In this document: positions 17,478 through 27,600 of the stretch, in pieces
Layout of the letters: each line of letters opens with the position of its first letter
Numbering within the stretch: position 1 is the first letter of the stretch
Assembly: GCA_910577665.1 (NCBI GenBank)
Contig: CAJTOJ010000001.1
Span: forward strand, 321,027-385,026
Direction of reading: 5' to 3'
DNA length: 64,000 nt
Source of the DNA: an uncultured Acetatifactor sp.
Lineage (GTDB): Bacteria > Bacillota > Clostridia > Lachnospirales > Lachnospiraceae
Notes under the pieces: model-generated
What the model was told of the DNA's origin: nothing
Database searches by the model: none
The model's input: the letters and a program-made list of their open reading frames with translations, nothing else
Translations under genes and position numbers: made by a program

Positions 17478-17983
17478 TCCAGCAGTCCCTCCAGAATGTG
17501 GATCCTGATATACCCGTCCTCCAGGTCCACCGCCAGCACACATTGCTTGATAGCCGGCAGCAGCAGCTCCCTGCCATCGTGCAGGTCGATCACATAGACA
17601 TCGTTGGCCCCGGTCTCGTACACTTCCCTCAGGCGGCCGATGTCCTCCCCCTCTTCGTTCTGCACCGCCAGCCCCATCAGATCCGCCACATAATACTCAT
17701 CCCGCTTCAGTGGCACCGCATCCTTCCTGGCCACCAGAAGAGATGCCTTGCGGTATTTCTCCACTTCACTGATATCATCTATTCCCTTGAATTTTAAGAT
17801 CACCTGCTGTTTGAAAAACTTCACCTGCTGGATCCCAAGGGTCAGCCTCTCCCTGCCAGTGTCCAGAATCACTTCCTTCAGCCGCTTATAGCGCGCTGGA
17901 TCATCTGTGGTGGGGTATACCTTCACCTCCCCCTTCAAGCCATGGGTGGAGGTGATGATTCCTATCTGAAAATATGCTTCCAT
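17474..17983 (-). CDS. rimM: 16S rRNA processing protein RimM
   Basis: 169 residues. The N-terminal RimM barrel begins FQIGIITSTHGLKGEVKVYP; the C-terminal PRC-barrel includes YYVADLMGLAVQNEEGEDIG and ANDVYVIDLHDGRELLLPAI. RimM helps assemble the 30S head with S19. ATG 17983 follows AAAAGGAAGG; the frame extends upstream without good initiation signals. Its stop overlaps the trmD start (ATGA), the classical rimM-trmD coupling. Confidence 0.96.
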   Translation of the reverse strand: MEAYFQIGIITSTHGLKGEVKVYPTTDDPARYKRLKEVILDTGRERLTLGIQQVKFFKQQVILKFKGIDDISEVEKYRKASLLVARKDAVPLKRDEYYVADLMGLAVQNEEGEDIGRLREVYETGANDVYVIDLHDGRELLLPAIKQCVLAVDLEDGYIRIHILEGLLE

Positions 17984-18121
17984 TCCAACCTTCCTTTTGG
18001 CCAGGATGTGAATTACAGGGAGGAACCCCCTGCCACATTGCATATATAACAATGCAGCACTGGTATCCCTCCCTGCAACCAGGCATCCCTATGCGCCATT
18101 CTGCCTGACCGGCATTGGCTC

Positions 18122-18349
18122 TTACACAATCTCCACTTCCACGTTCTTCTTGTCCCTGGATGATGCCGCCTTCACCACAGAACGGATCGCCTTGGCAATT
18201 CTTCCCTGCTTGCCGATAACTTTTCCCATATCGGATGCAGCTACATGAAGTTTGATGACCGTGTTCCTGCCTTCAGTGCTCTCCGTCACCACAACCTCGT
18301 CCGGGTTGTCAACAAGTGCCCTTGCAATTATTTCCACTAATTCCTTCAT
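18122..18349 (-). CDS. khpA: KH-domain RNA-binding protein KhpA (YlqC)
   Basis: 75 residues, a single KH domain with the GxxG loop as GKQG in DMGKVIGKQGRIAKAIR. KhpA is a small RNA chaperone linked to cell envelope growth in Firmicutes. Length and place between rpsP and rimM are the standard arrangement. Confidence 0.95.
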   Translation of the reverse strand: MKELVEIIARALVDNPDEVVVTESTEGRNTVIKLHVAASDMGKVIGKQGRIAKAIRSVVKAASSRDKKNVEVEIV

Positions 18350-18392
18350 AAGCTACCTCCAAAGAATCCAGATTCCGGAACCCTGATGTTCC

Positions 18393-18638
18393 TTATTTTT
18401 CAATTCCGGCTGCCTTGAAGATCTTGCCAACCACCTCTGTGGGCTGTGCGCCGTTTGCAAGCCACTTTCTGGCCAGCTCCTCATTGATCTTGAATGTGCT
18501 GGGATCGGTGCCGGGATCATAGGTTCCAATCTCTTCAATGAACCTGCCATCCCTGGGGGAACGAGAATCAGCTACAATGATTCTATAGAAAGGAGCCTTC
18601 TTCTGTCCCATTCTTCTAAGTCTGATCTTTACTGCCAT
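18393..18638 (-). CDS. rpsP: 30S ribosomal protein S16
   Basis: 81 residues matching bS16: MAVKIRLRRMGQKKAPFYRI, then VADSRSPRDGRFIEEIGTYDP, and RKWLANGAQPTEVV. It is needed for 30S assembly. A preceding ribosome site (GGAGGTAAGG) is visible. Followed by khpA, rimM and trmD in the same direction. Confidence 0.98.
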   Translation of the reverse strand: MAVKIRLRRMGQKKAPFYRIIVADSRSPRDGRFIEEIGTYDPGTDPSTFKINEELARKWLANGAQPTEVVGKIFKAAGIEK

Positions 18639-18739
18639 TTTTCCTTACCTCCGTAAATCAATCCATATTATTTTATATGAAAAGGATGTCTGTAAACAGA
18701 GCCACCCTCATTCATCTGGTCCTAATAGCCGGATATCCC

Positions 18740-20107
18740 TCAGAACGGGAACCTGCCACCTCCCATGCCTGGAAAGCCACCGAACATGCCCCGGCCCTTT
18801 TTGCTGCCTCCGAACTGCTTCATCATCTTCTGGCTCTGCTCGAACTGCTTCACAAAGCGGTTCACCACTGCTATGTCCACGCCGGCTCCCCTGGCAATCC
18901 GGTGCTTCCTGCGGGGATTCAGCAGTTTCGGGTTCCGGCGCTCCTCCTTCGTCATGGACAGGACAATGGCCTCGGACTGCCTAAGCTGTTTCTCATCAAC
19001 CAGGGACTCCAGATCCCCACCCTTTATCCCCAGGCCGGGCAGCATCCCCAGAATGCTGGACAGACCACCCATGTTCCGCATCTGCTTCATGCTCTCCAAA
19101 TAGTCCTCGAAGTCGAACTTTCCCTTCTTCATGCGGCCCGCCATTTCGCGGCCCTTTTCCTCATCTATGTCAATGCTCTCCTGGGCTTTCTCAATCAGGG
19201 AGAGCACATCCCCCATTCCCAGGATCCGGTTGGCCATACGGTCAGGGTAGAACTGTTCCATATCGGAAAACTTCTCCCCCATGCCCACATACAGGATCGG
19301 CCTGCCTGTGACAGCCTTGATGGAAAGTGCAGCACCGCCTCTGGTGTCGCCGTCCATCTTGGTCAGCACCACACCATCTATACCTACCTTCTCATCGAAT
19401 TCCTTTGCCACATTCACAGCATCCTGTCCGGTCATGGCATCCACCACCAGCAGGGTCTGGTGTACGGTGACTCCTGCCTTGATCTCCTGCAGCTCCGCCA
19501 TCATATCTTCATCAATGTGAAGACGCCCTGCCGTGTCCAGAATGACTACATTGTGGCCGTTTTTCCCTGCATACTCCAGGGCCTGTCTGGCGATCTCCAC
19601 CGGCTTGTGATCCCTGCCCATGGAGAATACATCCACTTCCTGCTTCTTTCCGCCTATCTGGAGCTGCTCAATGGCCGCCGGCCTGTAGATATCACAGGCT
19701 ACCAGAAGGGATTTCTTGCCCTTTGTCTTCAGCTTACCTGCAATCTTGACTGTGGCAGTTGTCTTACCTGCACCCTGGAGACCAGCCATCAGAATCACTG
19801 TGATGGCTTTACCGGGCTGCATGGCAATCTCTGTGGTCTCACTGCCCATAAGGGCAATCATCTCTTCATTGACGATCTTGATCACCATCTGCCCGGGATT
19901 GAGCCCGCTCATCACATCCTGGCCAATGGCCCGTTCCTCCACTGACTTGATGAACTGCTTCACCACCCGGAAGTTCACATCTGCCTCCAGAAGAGCCATC
20001 TTCACTTCCTTCATGGCGGCTTTCACATCGTTCTCTGTGAGCCGTCCTTTGCTCCGCAGATTCTTGAATACATTCTGTAATTTGTCTGTCAGACTCTCAA
20101 ATGCCAC
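18740..20107 (-). CDS. ffh: Signal recognition particle protein Ffh
   Basis: 455 residues. N domain 1-~95, GTPase G domain with GLQGAGKTT (about 107), DTAGRLH and TKMDGDTRGG, and a methionine-rich M domain (about 300-455) that binds SRP RNA and signal peptides (RMKKGKFDFEDYLESMKQM; GLSSILGMLPG). The C-terminus is Gly/Phe/Met rich. I chose GTG 20107 because AAGGAG lies just upstream and it gives the family start (M)AFESLTDKLQ. The frame stays open upstream for 78 codons but the translation there is not Ffh-like. It follows ylxM by 106 nt. Confidence 0.96.
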   Translation of the reverse strand: MAFESLTDKLQNVFKNLRSKGRLTENDVKAAMKEVKMALLEADVNFRVVKQFIKSVEERAIGQDVMSGLNPGQMVIKIVNEEMIALMGSETTEIAMQPGKAITVILMAGLQGAGKTTATVKIAGKLKTKGKKSLLVACDIYRPAAIEQLQIGGKKQEVDVFSMGRDHKPVEIARQALEYAGKNGHNVVILDTAGRLHIDEDMMAELQEIKAGVTVHQTLLVVDAMTGQDAVNVAKEFDEKVGIDGVVLTKMDGDTRGGAALSIKAVTGRPILYVGMGEKFSDMEQFYPDRMANRILGMGDVLSLIEKAQESIDIDEEKGREMAGRMKKGKFDFEDYLESMKQMRNMGGLSSILGMLPGLGIKGGDLESLVDEKQLRQSEAIVLSMTKEERRNPKLLNPRRKHRIARGAGVDIAVVNRFVKQFEQSQKMMKQFGGSKKGRGMFGGFPGMGGGRFPF

Positions 20108-20213
20108 CTGTAACTCCTTCTGCCATAGGAAACTTATCTGCCAATCCGTCTGCCCTGTTTCCTTGCTTCCATATCTGCTGCGTTGCAGTCTGATGCTGCA
20201 TCTGTCCACGTCT

Positions 20214-20567
20214 CTACAGTTCTTCCAGAAGCCTGCCCGACAGTTCCCGGATCTTCGCAAGGTCTGCCTGCATTCCAGCCTTGTCAGACGCCCCAAAAGC
20301 CAGTTCCCGGATCTCCTCCACCATGCCTTTGGCCCTGGCAAAGCGCTCTACCAGGTGCAGCTTATCCTCGTATCCCTGTAAGATCCTGTCGCAGCGCCTG
20401 ACCAGATCATGGACTCCCTGCCTGCTGATCCCCTGCTCCCTGGCAATCTCACCAAGGGATAGATCGTTGTACACTGCATCTTCATATATCTGCCGCTGGT
20501 GTTCTGTCAGCAGTTCTCCATAAAAATCATACAGCATTGTCTGTTCATACAGTTTATCCATCTTCAT
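20214..20567 (-). CDS. ylxM: YlxM/UPF0122 family SRP-associated HTH protein
   Basis: 117 residues. A sigma-70 region-4-like helix-turn-helix is visible: LTEHQRQIYEDAVYNDLSLG then EIAREQGISRQGVHDLVRRC. In streptococci YlxM binds Ffh and SRP RNA and modulates SRP GTPase activity. I prefer ATG 20567 (MKMDKLYEQ) or ATG 20561; an upstream in-frame ATG lacks good spacing to AGAGGTG. First gene of the SRP-ribosome operon with a near-consensus promoter about 100 nt upstream. Confidence 0.93.
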   Translation of the reverse strand: MKMDKLYEQTMLYDFYGELLTEHQRQIYEDAVYNDLSLGEIAREQGISRQGVHDLVRRCDRILQGYEDKLHLVERFARAKGMVEEIRELAFGASDKAGMQADLAKIRELSGRLLEEL

Positions 20568-20662
20568 CAGCGCACACCTCTTACCTGTTACCATTCACGG
20601 CTTTGCCGCTCAGGCAACAGGATGTACACCTCGTGAAAGGTAATCCCTACACAACTTTTTGT

Positions 20663-20691
20663 ATCTTACTACAAAGCCTGGTTGGTGTCAA
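20663..20691 (-). promoter_or_regulatory. Sigma-A promoter for the ylxM-ffh-ribosome operon
   Basis: Minus strand TTGACA (20691-20686), a 17-nt spacer, then TAAGAT (20668-20663). The -35 lies inside one arm of a perfect inverted repeat (20684-20709), which could therefore be an operator. Confidence 0.7.
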
Positions 20692-20709
20692 GTATTTTTT
20701 CTTGACACC
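20684..20709. repeat. Perfect inverted repeat overlapping the -35 of the ylxM promoter
   Basis: Arms GGTGTCAAG (20684-20692) and CTTGACACC (20701-20709), 8-nt A/T spacer. It lies between the stop of the gene at 20719-21009 and the operon promoter. It could be an operator or a weak terminator; no T tract follows on the minus strand. Confidence 0.6.
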
Positions 20710-20718
20710 AGAAAAAAT

Positions 20719-21009
20719 TCAGGTACATCCGCATCCGTCATGCCCTTCCTCTCTGAAAACCACCCACAGCCGGATCCCGTATCGCTTCCCAAAGTCCATC
20801 GCCAGCACCTCCACCGCATTTTTCACGGAATGGCTGGGCTGCTTTGCGGTGGTATATACTGTAATCTCCACAGGCGGAATGTCCTCCTGGCCCTCCTGCA
20901 TAAGGCCCCGGGCCATGGCATACCGGTATGTACTGCCCAGCAGTCCCTGTACTCTGGATATATATTGTTCCGGAATCTCTTCCGACTGCACCTTTCCCTG
21001 GCCCCTCAT
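20719..21009 (-). CDS. Hypothetical protein, 96 residues
   Basis: Not recognised. The protein is soluble, predicted alpha/beta, and ends in a cysteine pair (DGCGCT). Visible segments are PEQYISRVQGLLGSTYRYAM, a helix, then PPVEITVYTTAKQPSHSVKN and RYGIRLWVVFREEG, which look like beta strands. ATG 21009 has AGGTGGAATCAC upstream. It ends just before the inverted repeat and promoter of the ylxM operon. It could be a small metal- or redox-related protein because of the terminal CxC, but nothing proves this. Confidence 0.6.
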   Translation of the reverse strand: MRGQGKVQSEEIPEQYISRVQGLLGSTYRYAMARGLMQEGQEDIPPVEITVYTTAKQPSHSVKNAVEVLAMDFGKRYGIRLWVVFREEGHDGCGCT

Positions 21010-21201
21010 GTGATTCCACCTGCCTTTCTTCCTGGTTTGTTCCTTTCTGTCCCATTTTTATTCTATATTTTATTTTATCACAGGTCATCCGGAATGACCG
21101 GTATTTTCACCAATGGTATCCCTCTATGCACGAATTGCCTGCATGGCTGTCACAGGGACAATCATGCAGGCAAAAATCCGATACAGGCAGGATTCTATTC
21201 T

Positions 21202-22107
21202 TCAGACTCTTTCGCTGAATATGTTTTTGTATCCCTCCCCATAGATTTCCGAAGCGCTGGTGACAATCATAAAAGCCTTGGGGTCTTCTTCCTTGACGAT
21301 CTGTTCCGCTTTGGGGGAGATCTGCTTCTTCATGACACACAGGATGACTTTTTTCTCCTTGCCGCTGTAGGCCCCACTGCCTGCTATATGTGTGACACCG
21401 ATATCCAGTTCCTTAAGAAGCCGTCTGGTAATGGCTTCCTGTCTGTCGCTGATGATAAAGACCATCTTGGCACCATCCCGCCCATACAGTACCACATCAA
21501 TCAGCAGGGAGTTGACCACCACTACCATACCTGCATACAATGCCACATCAATATCCTGGAACACGAAGGCAGAAGCAGTCACAATGATCACATCGGTAAT
21601 GAGAAACAACACCCCTGTCCGCAGATACGGGAAACGCAGGCGCAGAAGCTTGATAATGATATCCGTGCCGCCGGTAGTGGAACCGGTCTTCAACACCAGG
21701 CCCATACCCAGGGCCATAAGGGTACCACCTGCCAGCACAGCCAGCACAGGATCCCCCGTGACTGCACCAAAGGGGGCCAGCAGATTGATGAACCCGGAAG
21801 TCACTGCTGTACAGTACATGGTGGACAGGATGAAATGCAGCCCGAACTTCCAGGTGCCCACAGCAATGATGGGAATGTTAATTACCAGCACCCAGGTACC
21901 GGTCTCCAGGCCTGTAAGCCGGTTCAGAATGATGGAGATACCAGTAACCCCTCCAGGGGCCAGGGAATTGGGATCCAGGAACAGGCTCACAGCCACCGCA
22001 TAGAGCAGGGATGCAAACGTGATGATGGCATAATCCATCACCCTGCGCCCCACTGTTTTTTTCTCCCTGTGAAGAACCTCACCATCCTGTTCCCTGTCTA
22101 TGCCCAT
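21202..22107 (-). CDS. YitT family membrane protein with DUF2179 domain
   Basis: 301 residues. About five or six hydrophobic helices span residues ~20-205 (LYAVAVSLFLDPNSLAPGGV, the conserved PGGVTG motif; LKTGSTTGGTDIIIKLL; LITDVIIVTASAFVF). A cytoplasmic DUF2179 domain follows (KMVFIISDRQEAITRRLLKE ... KVILCVMKKQ ... KAFMIVTSASEIYGEGY). This is the normal YitT/YebE architecture; transport substrate is not established. ATG 22107 is chosen; a GTG 6 nt further upstream (22113) is an alternative. It lies between ilvA and the small gene at 20719. Confidence 0.92.
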   Translation of the reverse strand: MGIDREQDGEVLHREKKTVGRRVMDYAIITFASLLYAVAVSLFLDPNSLAPGGVTGISIILNRLTGLETGTWVLVINIPIIAVGTWKFGLHFILSTMYCTAVTSGFINLLAPFGAVTGDPVLAVLAGGTLMALGMGLVLKTGSTTGGTDIIIKLLRLRFPYLRTGVLFLITDVIIVTASAFVFQDIDVALYAGMVVVVNSLLIDVVLYGRDGAKMVFIISDRQEAITRRLLKELDIGVTHIAGSGAYSGKEKKVILCVMKKQISPKAEQIVKEEDPKAFMIVTSASEIYGEGYKNIFSERV

Positions 22108-22310
22108 ATCCACACCTTTCTGTTCCTTTCCTGCTCTCTATTAAAAGCATGCCACAAATGCCATAAATCATGCATTCTCTGCCCGTTTCCATCAGCTTCC
22201 CGTATCCTGCAGACGGGTTTGTGGCGCAAAAAGCACATGCAAGCACCTGGCAGCAATACCGCGTGAACCGTATCCTGCAGACAGATACATATGCCATAGG
22301 CAGTCCCCTG

Positions 22311-23534
22311 TCAGATATTCGCTCGCACCAGTTTGGGCTGGTAGCCCTCCTGCTCCAGAGCCTCCATGATCTGCTGCTTGTGCTGTGTACCAAAAGCCTC
22401 CATGGTAATGCACAGTTCCACCGCTGCATTTCGGTTGATGGACACAAACTGGTTATGCTCCAGCTTGATCACATTGCCATTGACCCCGGCGATGATACCG
22501 GACACCCGGTGCAGCTCTCCTGGTTTGTCTGGCAACAGCACAGACATGGTGAAGATCCTGTCCCGCATGATCAGCCCCTGCTGTACCACCGAAGACATGG
22601 TAATCACATCCATATTGCCGCCGCTTAAGATGGACACCACCCGTTTGTCTTTCACATCCAGATGTTTCAAGGCAGCTACCGCCAGCAGGCCGGAATTCTC
22701 CACCACCATCTTGTGATTCTCCACCATATCCAGGAAGGCCACCACCAGTTCCGCATCTTCCACTGTAATGATGTCATCCAGGTTCTGGCAGATGTAGGGG
22801 AACAGCTTAACACCGGGGGTCTTCACCGCTGTACCGTCTGCTATTGTACTCACCCGGGGAAGGGTGGTGACTTTCCCCGCTTTTATGGATGCCCGCATAC
22901 AGTCCGCCCCGGCAGGTTCCACCCCGATGACCTTGATCTTGGGATTTAAGAGTTTAGCCAGTGTGGACACGCCTGTGGCCAGACCGCCTCCCCCGATTGG
23001 CACCAGGATATAATCCACCAGCGGCAGTTCCTTCACAATCTCCATAGCAATGGTTCCCTGTCCAGTGGCCACTGCCAGGTCGTCAAATGGATGGATGAAG
23101 GTATAACCATGTTCCTCTGCCAGTTCGTAGGCCTTTGCACAGGCTTCATCATACACATCGCCCCAGAGCACGACCTGGGCTCCATAGCCTTTGGTGCGGT
23201 TCACCTTGATCCATGGAGTGACGGTAGGCATGACAATGGTGGCTTTCGCCCCGAAACAGCCTGCCGCATAAGCCACCCCCTGGGCATGGTTGCCTGCAGA
23301 GGCAGTGATCAGTCCCCTGTCCCGCTCTTCCTGGGTCAGGGTACTCATCTTATAATATGCACCGCGGAGCTTATAGGCACCGGTAAACTGCATGTTTTCC
23401 GGCTTCAGGTATACCCGGTTCCCGGTCTGGGCACTCAAGTATTCGCTGTACACCAGCTTTGTCTCCAGTGTAACCTTCCTGACCACCTCCGAAGCTTCCT
23501 CAAATTTCTCCAATGTCAGCATCTGTTCTTCCAT
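22311..23534 (-). CDS. ilvA: Threonine ammonia-lyase (biosynthetic/catabolic type with ACT domain)
   Basis: 407 residues. PLP enzyme converting threonine to 2-oxobutanoate and ammonia. The PLP lysine lies in QFTGAYKLRGAYYKM and the glycine-rich phosphate loop is IGGGGLATGVS. Residues ~325-407 form an ACT-like domain (MSVLLPDKPGELHRVSGII). Length fits the short TdcB-like enzymes that carry one ACT domain; tdcB is an alternative name. Start ATG 23534 (MEEQMLTLEKFEEA) is chosen by homology; AAAGGA lies a little far upstream and the second ATG 12 nt inside is an alternative. The frame continues upstream into the ftsY 3' end, which I treat as non-coding in that frame. Follows ftsY by 79 nt. Confidence 0.92.
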   Translation of the reverse strand: MEEQMLTLEKFEEASEVVRKVTLETKLVYSEYLSAQTGNRVYLKPENMQFTGAYKLRGAYYKMSTLTQEERDRGLITASAGNHAQGVAYAAGCFGAKATIVMPTVTPWIKVNRTKGYGAQVVLWGDVYDEACAKAYELAEEHGYTFIHPFDDLAVATGQGTIAMEIVKELPLVDYILVPIGGGGLATGVSTLAKLLNPKIKVIGVEPAGADCMRASIKAGKVTTLPRVSTIADGTAVKTPGVKLFPYICQNLDDIITVEDAELVVAFLDMVENHKMVVENSGLLAVAALKHLDVKDKRVVSILSGGNMDVITMSSVVQQGLIMRDRIFTMSVLLPDKPGELHRVSGIIAGVNGNVIKLEHNQFVSINRNAAVELCITMEAFGTQHKQQIMEALEQEGYQPKLVRANI

Positions 23535-23613
23535 CTTCCACGTCTTCCTTTCTCTTATCCCCATCCATACGGACCGTTCCCGCACATATTCCACCTGCAT
23601 CCAGGATATGCCT

Positions 23614-24561
23614 TTATCCCTCTTCCTGAAGCATCTGCACATCAAACAGCGCATTTACGAATTCATCAGAGTCAAATCTCTGTAGATCATCCATAGACTC
23701 CCCCACCCCGATATATTTCACTGGTACCTGGAGTTCTGACTGGATGGCCACGGCAATCCCTCCCTTAGCTGTGCCGTCCAGCTTAGTCAGGATGATACCT
23801 GTCAGATCTGCCACCTCTCCGAATTCCCTGGCCTGTACCAGGGCATTCTGTCCGGTGGTGCCGTCCAGCACGATCAGGTTCTCCCTGCAGGCATCTGGAA
23901 ATTCCCTGTCAATAATGCGGTTCATCTTCCGCAGTTCCTCCATCAGATTGCGCTTGTTGTGCAGCCTCCCTGCTGTATCCACCAGCAGCACATCCACGCC
24001 TCTGGCCTTGGCAGCATGTACTGCGTCATATACCACACTGGCCGGATCTGTGCCTTCACCTCCGCCGACCATAGGCACATCGGCGCGCCTGGCCCATTCT
24101 GCAAGCTGTTCTCCGGCTGCAGCCCGGAAAGTATCTGCAGCCGCGATCAGCACCCGACGTCCGTCTGCCTTGAACTTTCCTGCCAGCTTGCCCACAGAGG
24201 TGGTCTTGCCCACACCGTTGACACCGATGACCATGATCACCGACTGTTCCTTCTCGAATCCATAGGCATCCTCGTCCACCCGCATCTGTTCCTTGATGCC
24301 ATCTATGAGCAGCTGCTTGCAGGCGGCTGGTTCCTTGATATGCTGCTCCTTTACCTGCTCCTTAAGACGCTCTACAATCTGTGTGGTGGCGCCGATGCCG
24401 ATGTCTCCCATGATGAGGATCTCCTCCAGCTCTTCATAGAAGTCCTCATCAATGGCGGAGAAGCCGCTGAATACTGAGTCAATTCCCTTTACAATGTTGT
24501 CCCTTGTCTTGGCCAGCCCTTCTTTCAGCCTGGCAAAAAAACCCTTCTTTCCCTCGCTCAT
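23614..24561 (-). CDS. ftsY: SRP receptor GTPase FtsY
   Basis: 315 residues. The N-terminus (MSEGKKGFFARLKEGLAKTR) gives the family's amphipathic start; the acidic A domain is almost absent, as in many Gram-positives. NG domain motifs: GVNGVGKTT (about 113), DTFRAAAGEQL, DTAGRLHNK, TKLDGTAKGG. It docks SRP-ribosome complexes at the membrane, partnering Ffh at 18740. Downstream of smc in the standard rnc-smc-ftsY order. Confidence 0.97.
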   Translation of the reverse strand: MSEGKKGFFARLKEGLAKTRDNIVKGIDSVFSGFSAIDEDFYEELEEILIMGDIGIGATTQIVERLKEQVKEQHIKEPAACKQLLIDGIKEQMRVDEDAYGFEKEQSVIMVIGVNGVGKTTSVGKLAGKFKADGRRVLIAAADTFRAAAGEQLAEWARRADVPMVGGGEGTDPASVVYDAVHAAKARGVDVLLVDTAGRLHNKRNLMEELRKMNRIIDREFPDACRENLIVLDGTTGQNALVQAREFGEVADLTGIILTKLDGTAKGGIAVAIQSELQVPVKYIGVGESMDDLQRFDSDEFVNALFDVQMLQEEG

Positions 24562-24637
24562 GTTTTGCTGTCCCCTTCTTCTATATCCTTCACTGGTCAG
24601 TCCGCAACAAGCCCTTACTTTGTATCTGTCTGTACCA

Positions 24638-27600
24638 TCACGTCAGTTCCTTGTCTATGAGATTCACACTCACCAGCGTGGACACCCCTTTCTCCTGCAT
24701 GGTAATACCATATAGCCTGTCCACCTGTTCCATGGTACCTCTCCTGTGGGTTATCACAATGAACTGTGTATTCTTTGTCAGCTTATGCAGATATTTCGCA
24801 AAACGTCCCACATTGGAATCGTCCAATGCCGCCTCAATTTCATCCAGTAGACAGAAAGGAGAAGGCTTCAGATTCTGGATGGCAAAGAGCAGGGAGATGG
24901 CTGTCAGGGCTTTCTCCCCACCGGAGAGCTGCATCATGTTCTGCAGCTTCTTGCCAGGGGGCTGGGCGATGATCCGGATGCCCGCTTCCAGGATATCTTC
25001 TTCCTCCATCAGCTCCAAGGTACCCTTTCCACCGCCGAACAGTTCCTTGAACACCTTGTCAAACTCCCGGTTGATCTCCGCGAATTTCTCCGCAAACTGT
25101 TTCCGCATGGCTGTATCCAGCTCCTGGATGATCCCCTCCAGGGTCTTCTCAGCTTCAACCAGGTCATCATGCTGGGTCTTCAGGAAAGTATAGCGCTCCA
25201 TCAGATTCCTATAGTCCTCAATGGCGTTCACATTCACATCTCCCAGCTTCTTGATCTGCTCCTTCAGGGAAGCAATGTCTTTCTTCATAGCCGCCAGGTC
25301 CGTCATGGTCTCATCCCGGATCGCTGCTGCATCGCTTAAGGTGATCTCATACTCATCCCACATATAATTGATCTGGGATTCCACCGCTTCCTCCATGCGT
25401 TCTTTCTGGGCGTTCAGCCTGTAAACCTCCTTGTCCAGGGCTGTCATCTTCTCTGAAAGTTCCTCCCTGTGCCGGAAGAATCCTTTCTGCTTTGCAGTCA
25501 GTTCCTCCCTTCGGGCCACCGTCTCCTTCAATGTGTTCTCTGATTCGTTCTGGGCATCATAGGAAGCCGTTATGGTCTTCTCAATCTCCTGGATATTCTG
25601 CTGTCTGCGCTCCATCTCCTGTCTGTTTTCTTCCAGGGCCTGCAACACCTCGTCCAGTTCTGCCAAAGAGCGCTCCATCTCCCCGTCTATACGGTCCACA
25701 TTGGCCTGCTTGAATACCAGGGTCTGGCGCATCTTCTCCACCTTCAGTTCCCATGCGGACACCTTGGCTGCACTTTCCGTCTCCAGGCTTCTATGGCCTT
25801 CCAGCTCTTTCTGTAACACAAGGATCTGTTCCTGGGTGTGCTTCTCCAGTTCCTCGCTGTGGGCCAGTTCCTTCAGAATGGATTCTTTGTTTCCCTTGAT
25901 CTCCAGTATCATGCCTTCGATCTCTTTTTCTTCTACCCTCAGGGAAGCAACTCCCTCCACTTCTTCTTCCATACGCTGCCTGGTCTGGTTGATATTCAGC
26001 CGGATGGTATTCTGCTCCATGGATGTCTGTTGGATGGCAGTTTTTAATGTCTCCAGTTCCATGCGCAGCTTGTTCCGTCCGGTCTTGGTCTCGTCTATCT
26101 CCCGGTTGATACTATCCACCTGGAGAAGCAGTTTCCTCACAGATTTCTCCAGCTCCTCGATCTCCCGGCGCCTGCCCAGGAGATTGCTGCTGTTCTTAAA
26201 GGCACCACCGCTGATGGCGCCCCCTGGCACCAGCAGTTCTCCCTCCAATGTCACCATTCGGATACCATAGCCGTATTTTCTGGCAATCTTTACCGCATTG
26301 TCCACATGGTCCACCACCAGGATCCGGCCCAGCATGGCCCTGGCAACATTCTGGTATCTCTCATCGGTATGTACCAGTTTATCCGCCACCCCGATGACAC
26401 CGGGCTCTTTTAAGGCTTCCAGGGTCTTGAATTCCTGGGGACGGGTGATGCTGGTCAAGGGCAGGAAGGTGGCACGTCCCAGTTTGTTGGTCTTAAGGAA
26501 CCCGATCACCTTCTTGGCCGTCTCCTCATTGTCCGTGACTATGTTCTGGATATTGCCTCCCAGGGCAGTCTCAATGGCAGTCTCATATTTTTTCTCCACT
26601 TTGATAATATCTGCCACCACGCCAATGATCCCCTGGTATTTGTCCTTCTGCTCCATCACCTTCTTGATACTGCCGCCATACCCCTCATAGCGCTCGGCCA
26701 GGTTGGATAGGGCCTCCAGTCTGGATTTCTCCATATGATAGGCACTCTGTGTCTCCCGTAGCTTCCCATCCTTTCCAGCCAGGATTCCCCGGATCTCCCC
26801 CAGTTCCTGTTCCTTCGCTGCTTCAGATTCTGTCATCTGGCGCAGCTTTTCTGTCACCATCTCAAACTGTCCTTCCAGTTCCCTTATGGACTCTTCCCTG
26901 GCCGCCTCATCGGATTTCGCCCGCAGCAGCCGGGAGTTCAGCTCTGCCTTACGGATGTTCACCTGCTCCATCATCGTGTCAAAACGTCCCATCTTGGACT
27001 TGATGGTAGCCCTCTGGTTCAGTTCCCCGATAATGGTGTTCTTCCCACTCTCAATCTCCCCGTTCAGGGAAGCAATCTGCCCCTGGATCTCCTCCAGCTT
27101 TGTCCTGGCAGCCTCCGATTCCTTCAGAAGCTCCTGCATCTGGCTGTCAGTATCCTCTTTCTCCTGTAGCAGGCCTTCCCGGTCCTTCTTTCTGGATCCG
27201 ATCTCCTCCTGCAAAGTATTCCTGCGGTTGGTCAGATGTGCTTCACTGCCCTTTGCAGAGTTGATCTGTTCCTTTAGGACATTTTTCTCCCCTTCCAGCC
27301 TTCCGCGCATCATTCCCGCATCCGTAGCCGTGTTCCTGGCCTGTTCTATGGTTTCTTCCAGGCGTTCCAGCTGTGCCTGGCCCTGTTCATATTCCTCTTT
27401 GATTCCTTCGTACTGCTGCCTGGTGGCAGTCAGTTCCCCGTCTGCCAGGCCATATTTCTCCTCCACCTGGACCAGCTGTTCGTTCAGTCTGGCATTCTCC
27501 AGGAGGAATACATTTACATCCAGGGTCTTTAGGTCTTCCTTCTTCTTCAGATAGATCCGGGCTGTCTCGGCCTGGCGCTCCAGGGGGCCGGTCTGCTTCT

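Noticed and set aside
20659..22266. Long plus-strand frame opposite YitT (about 535 codons)
   Set aside because: The translation is His/Gln/Asp-rich without domains and lies opposite a clear membrane protein gene.
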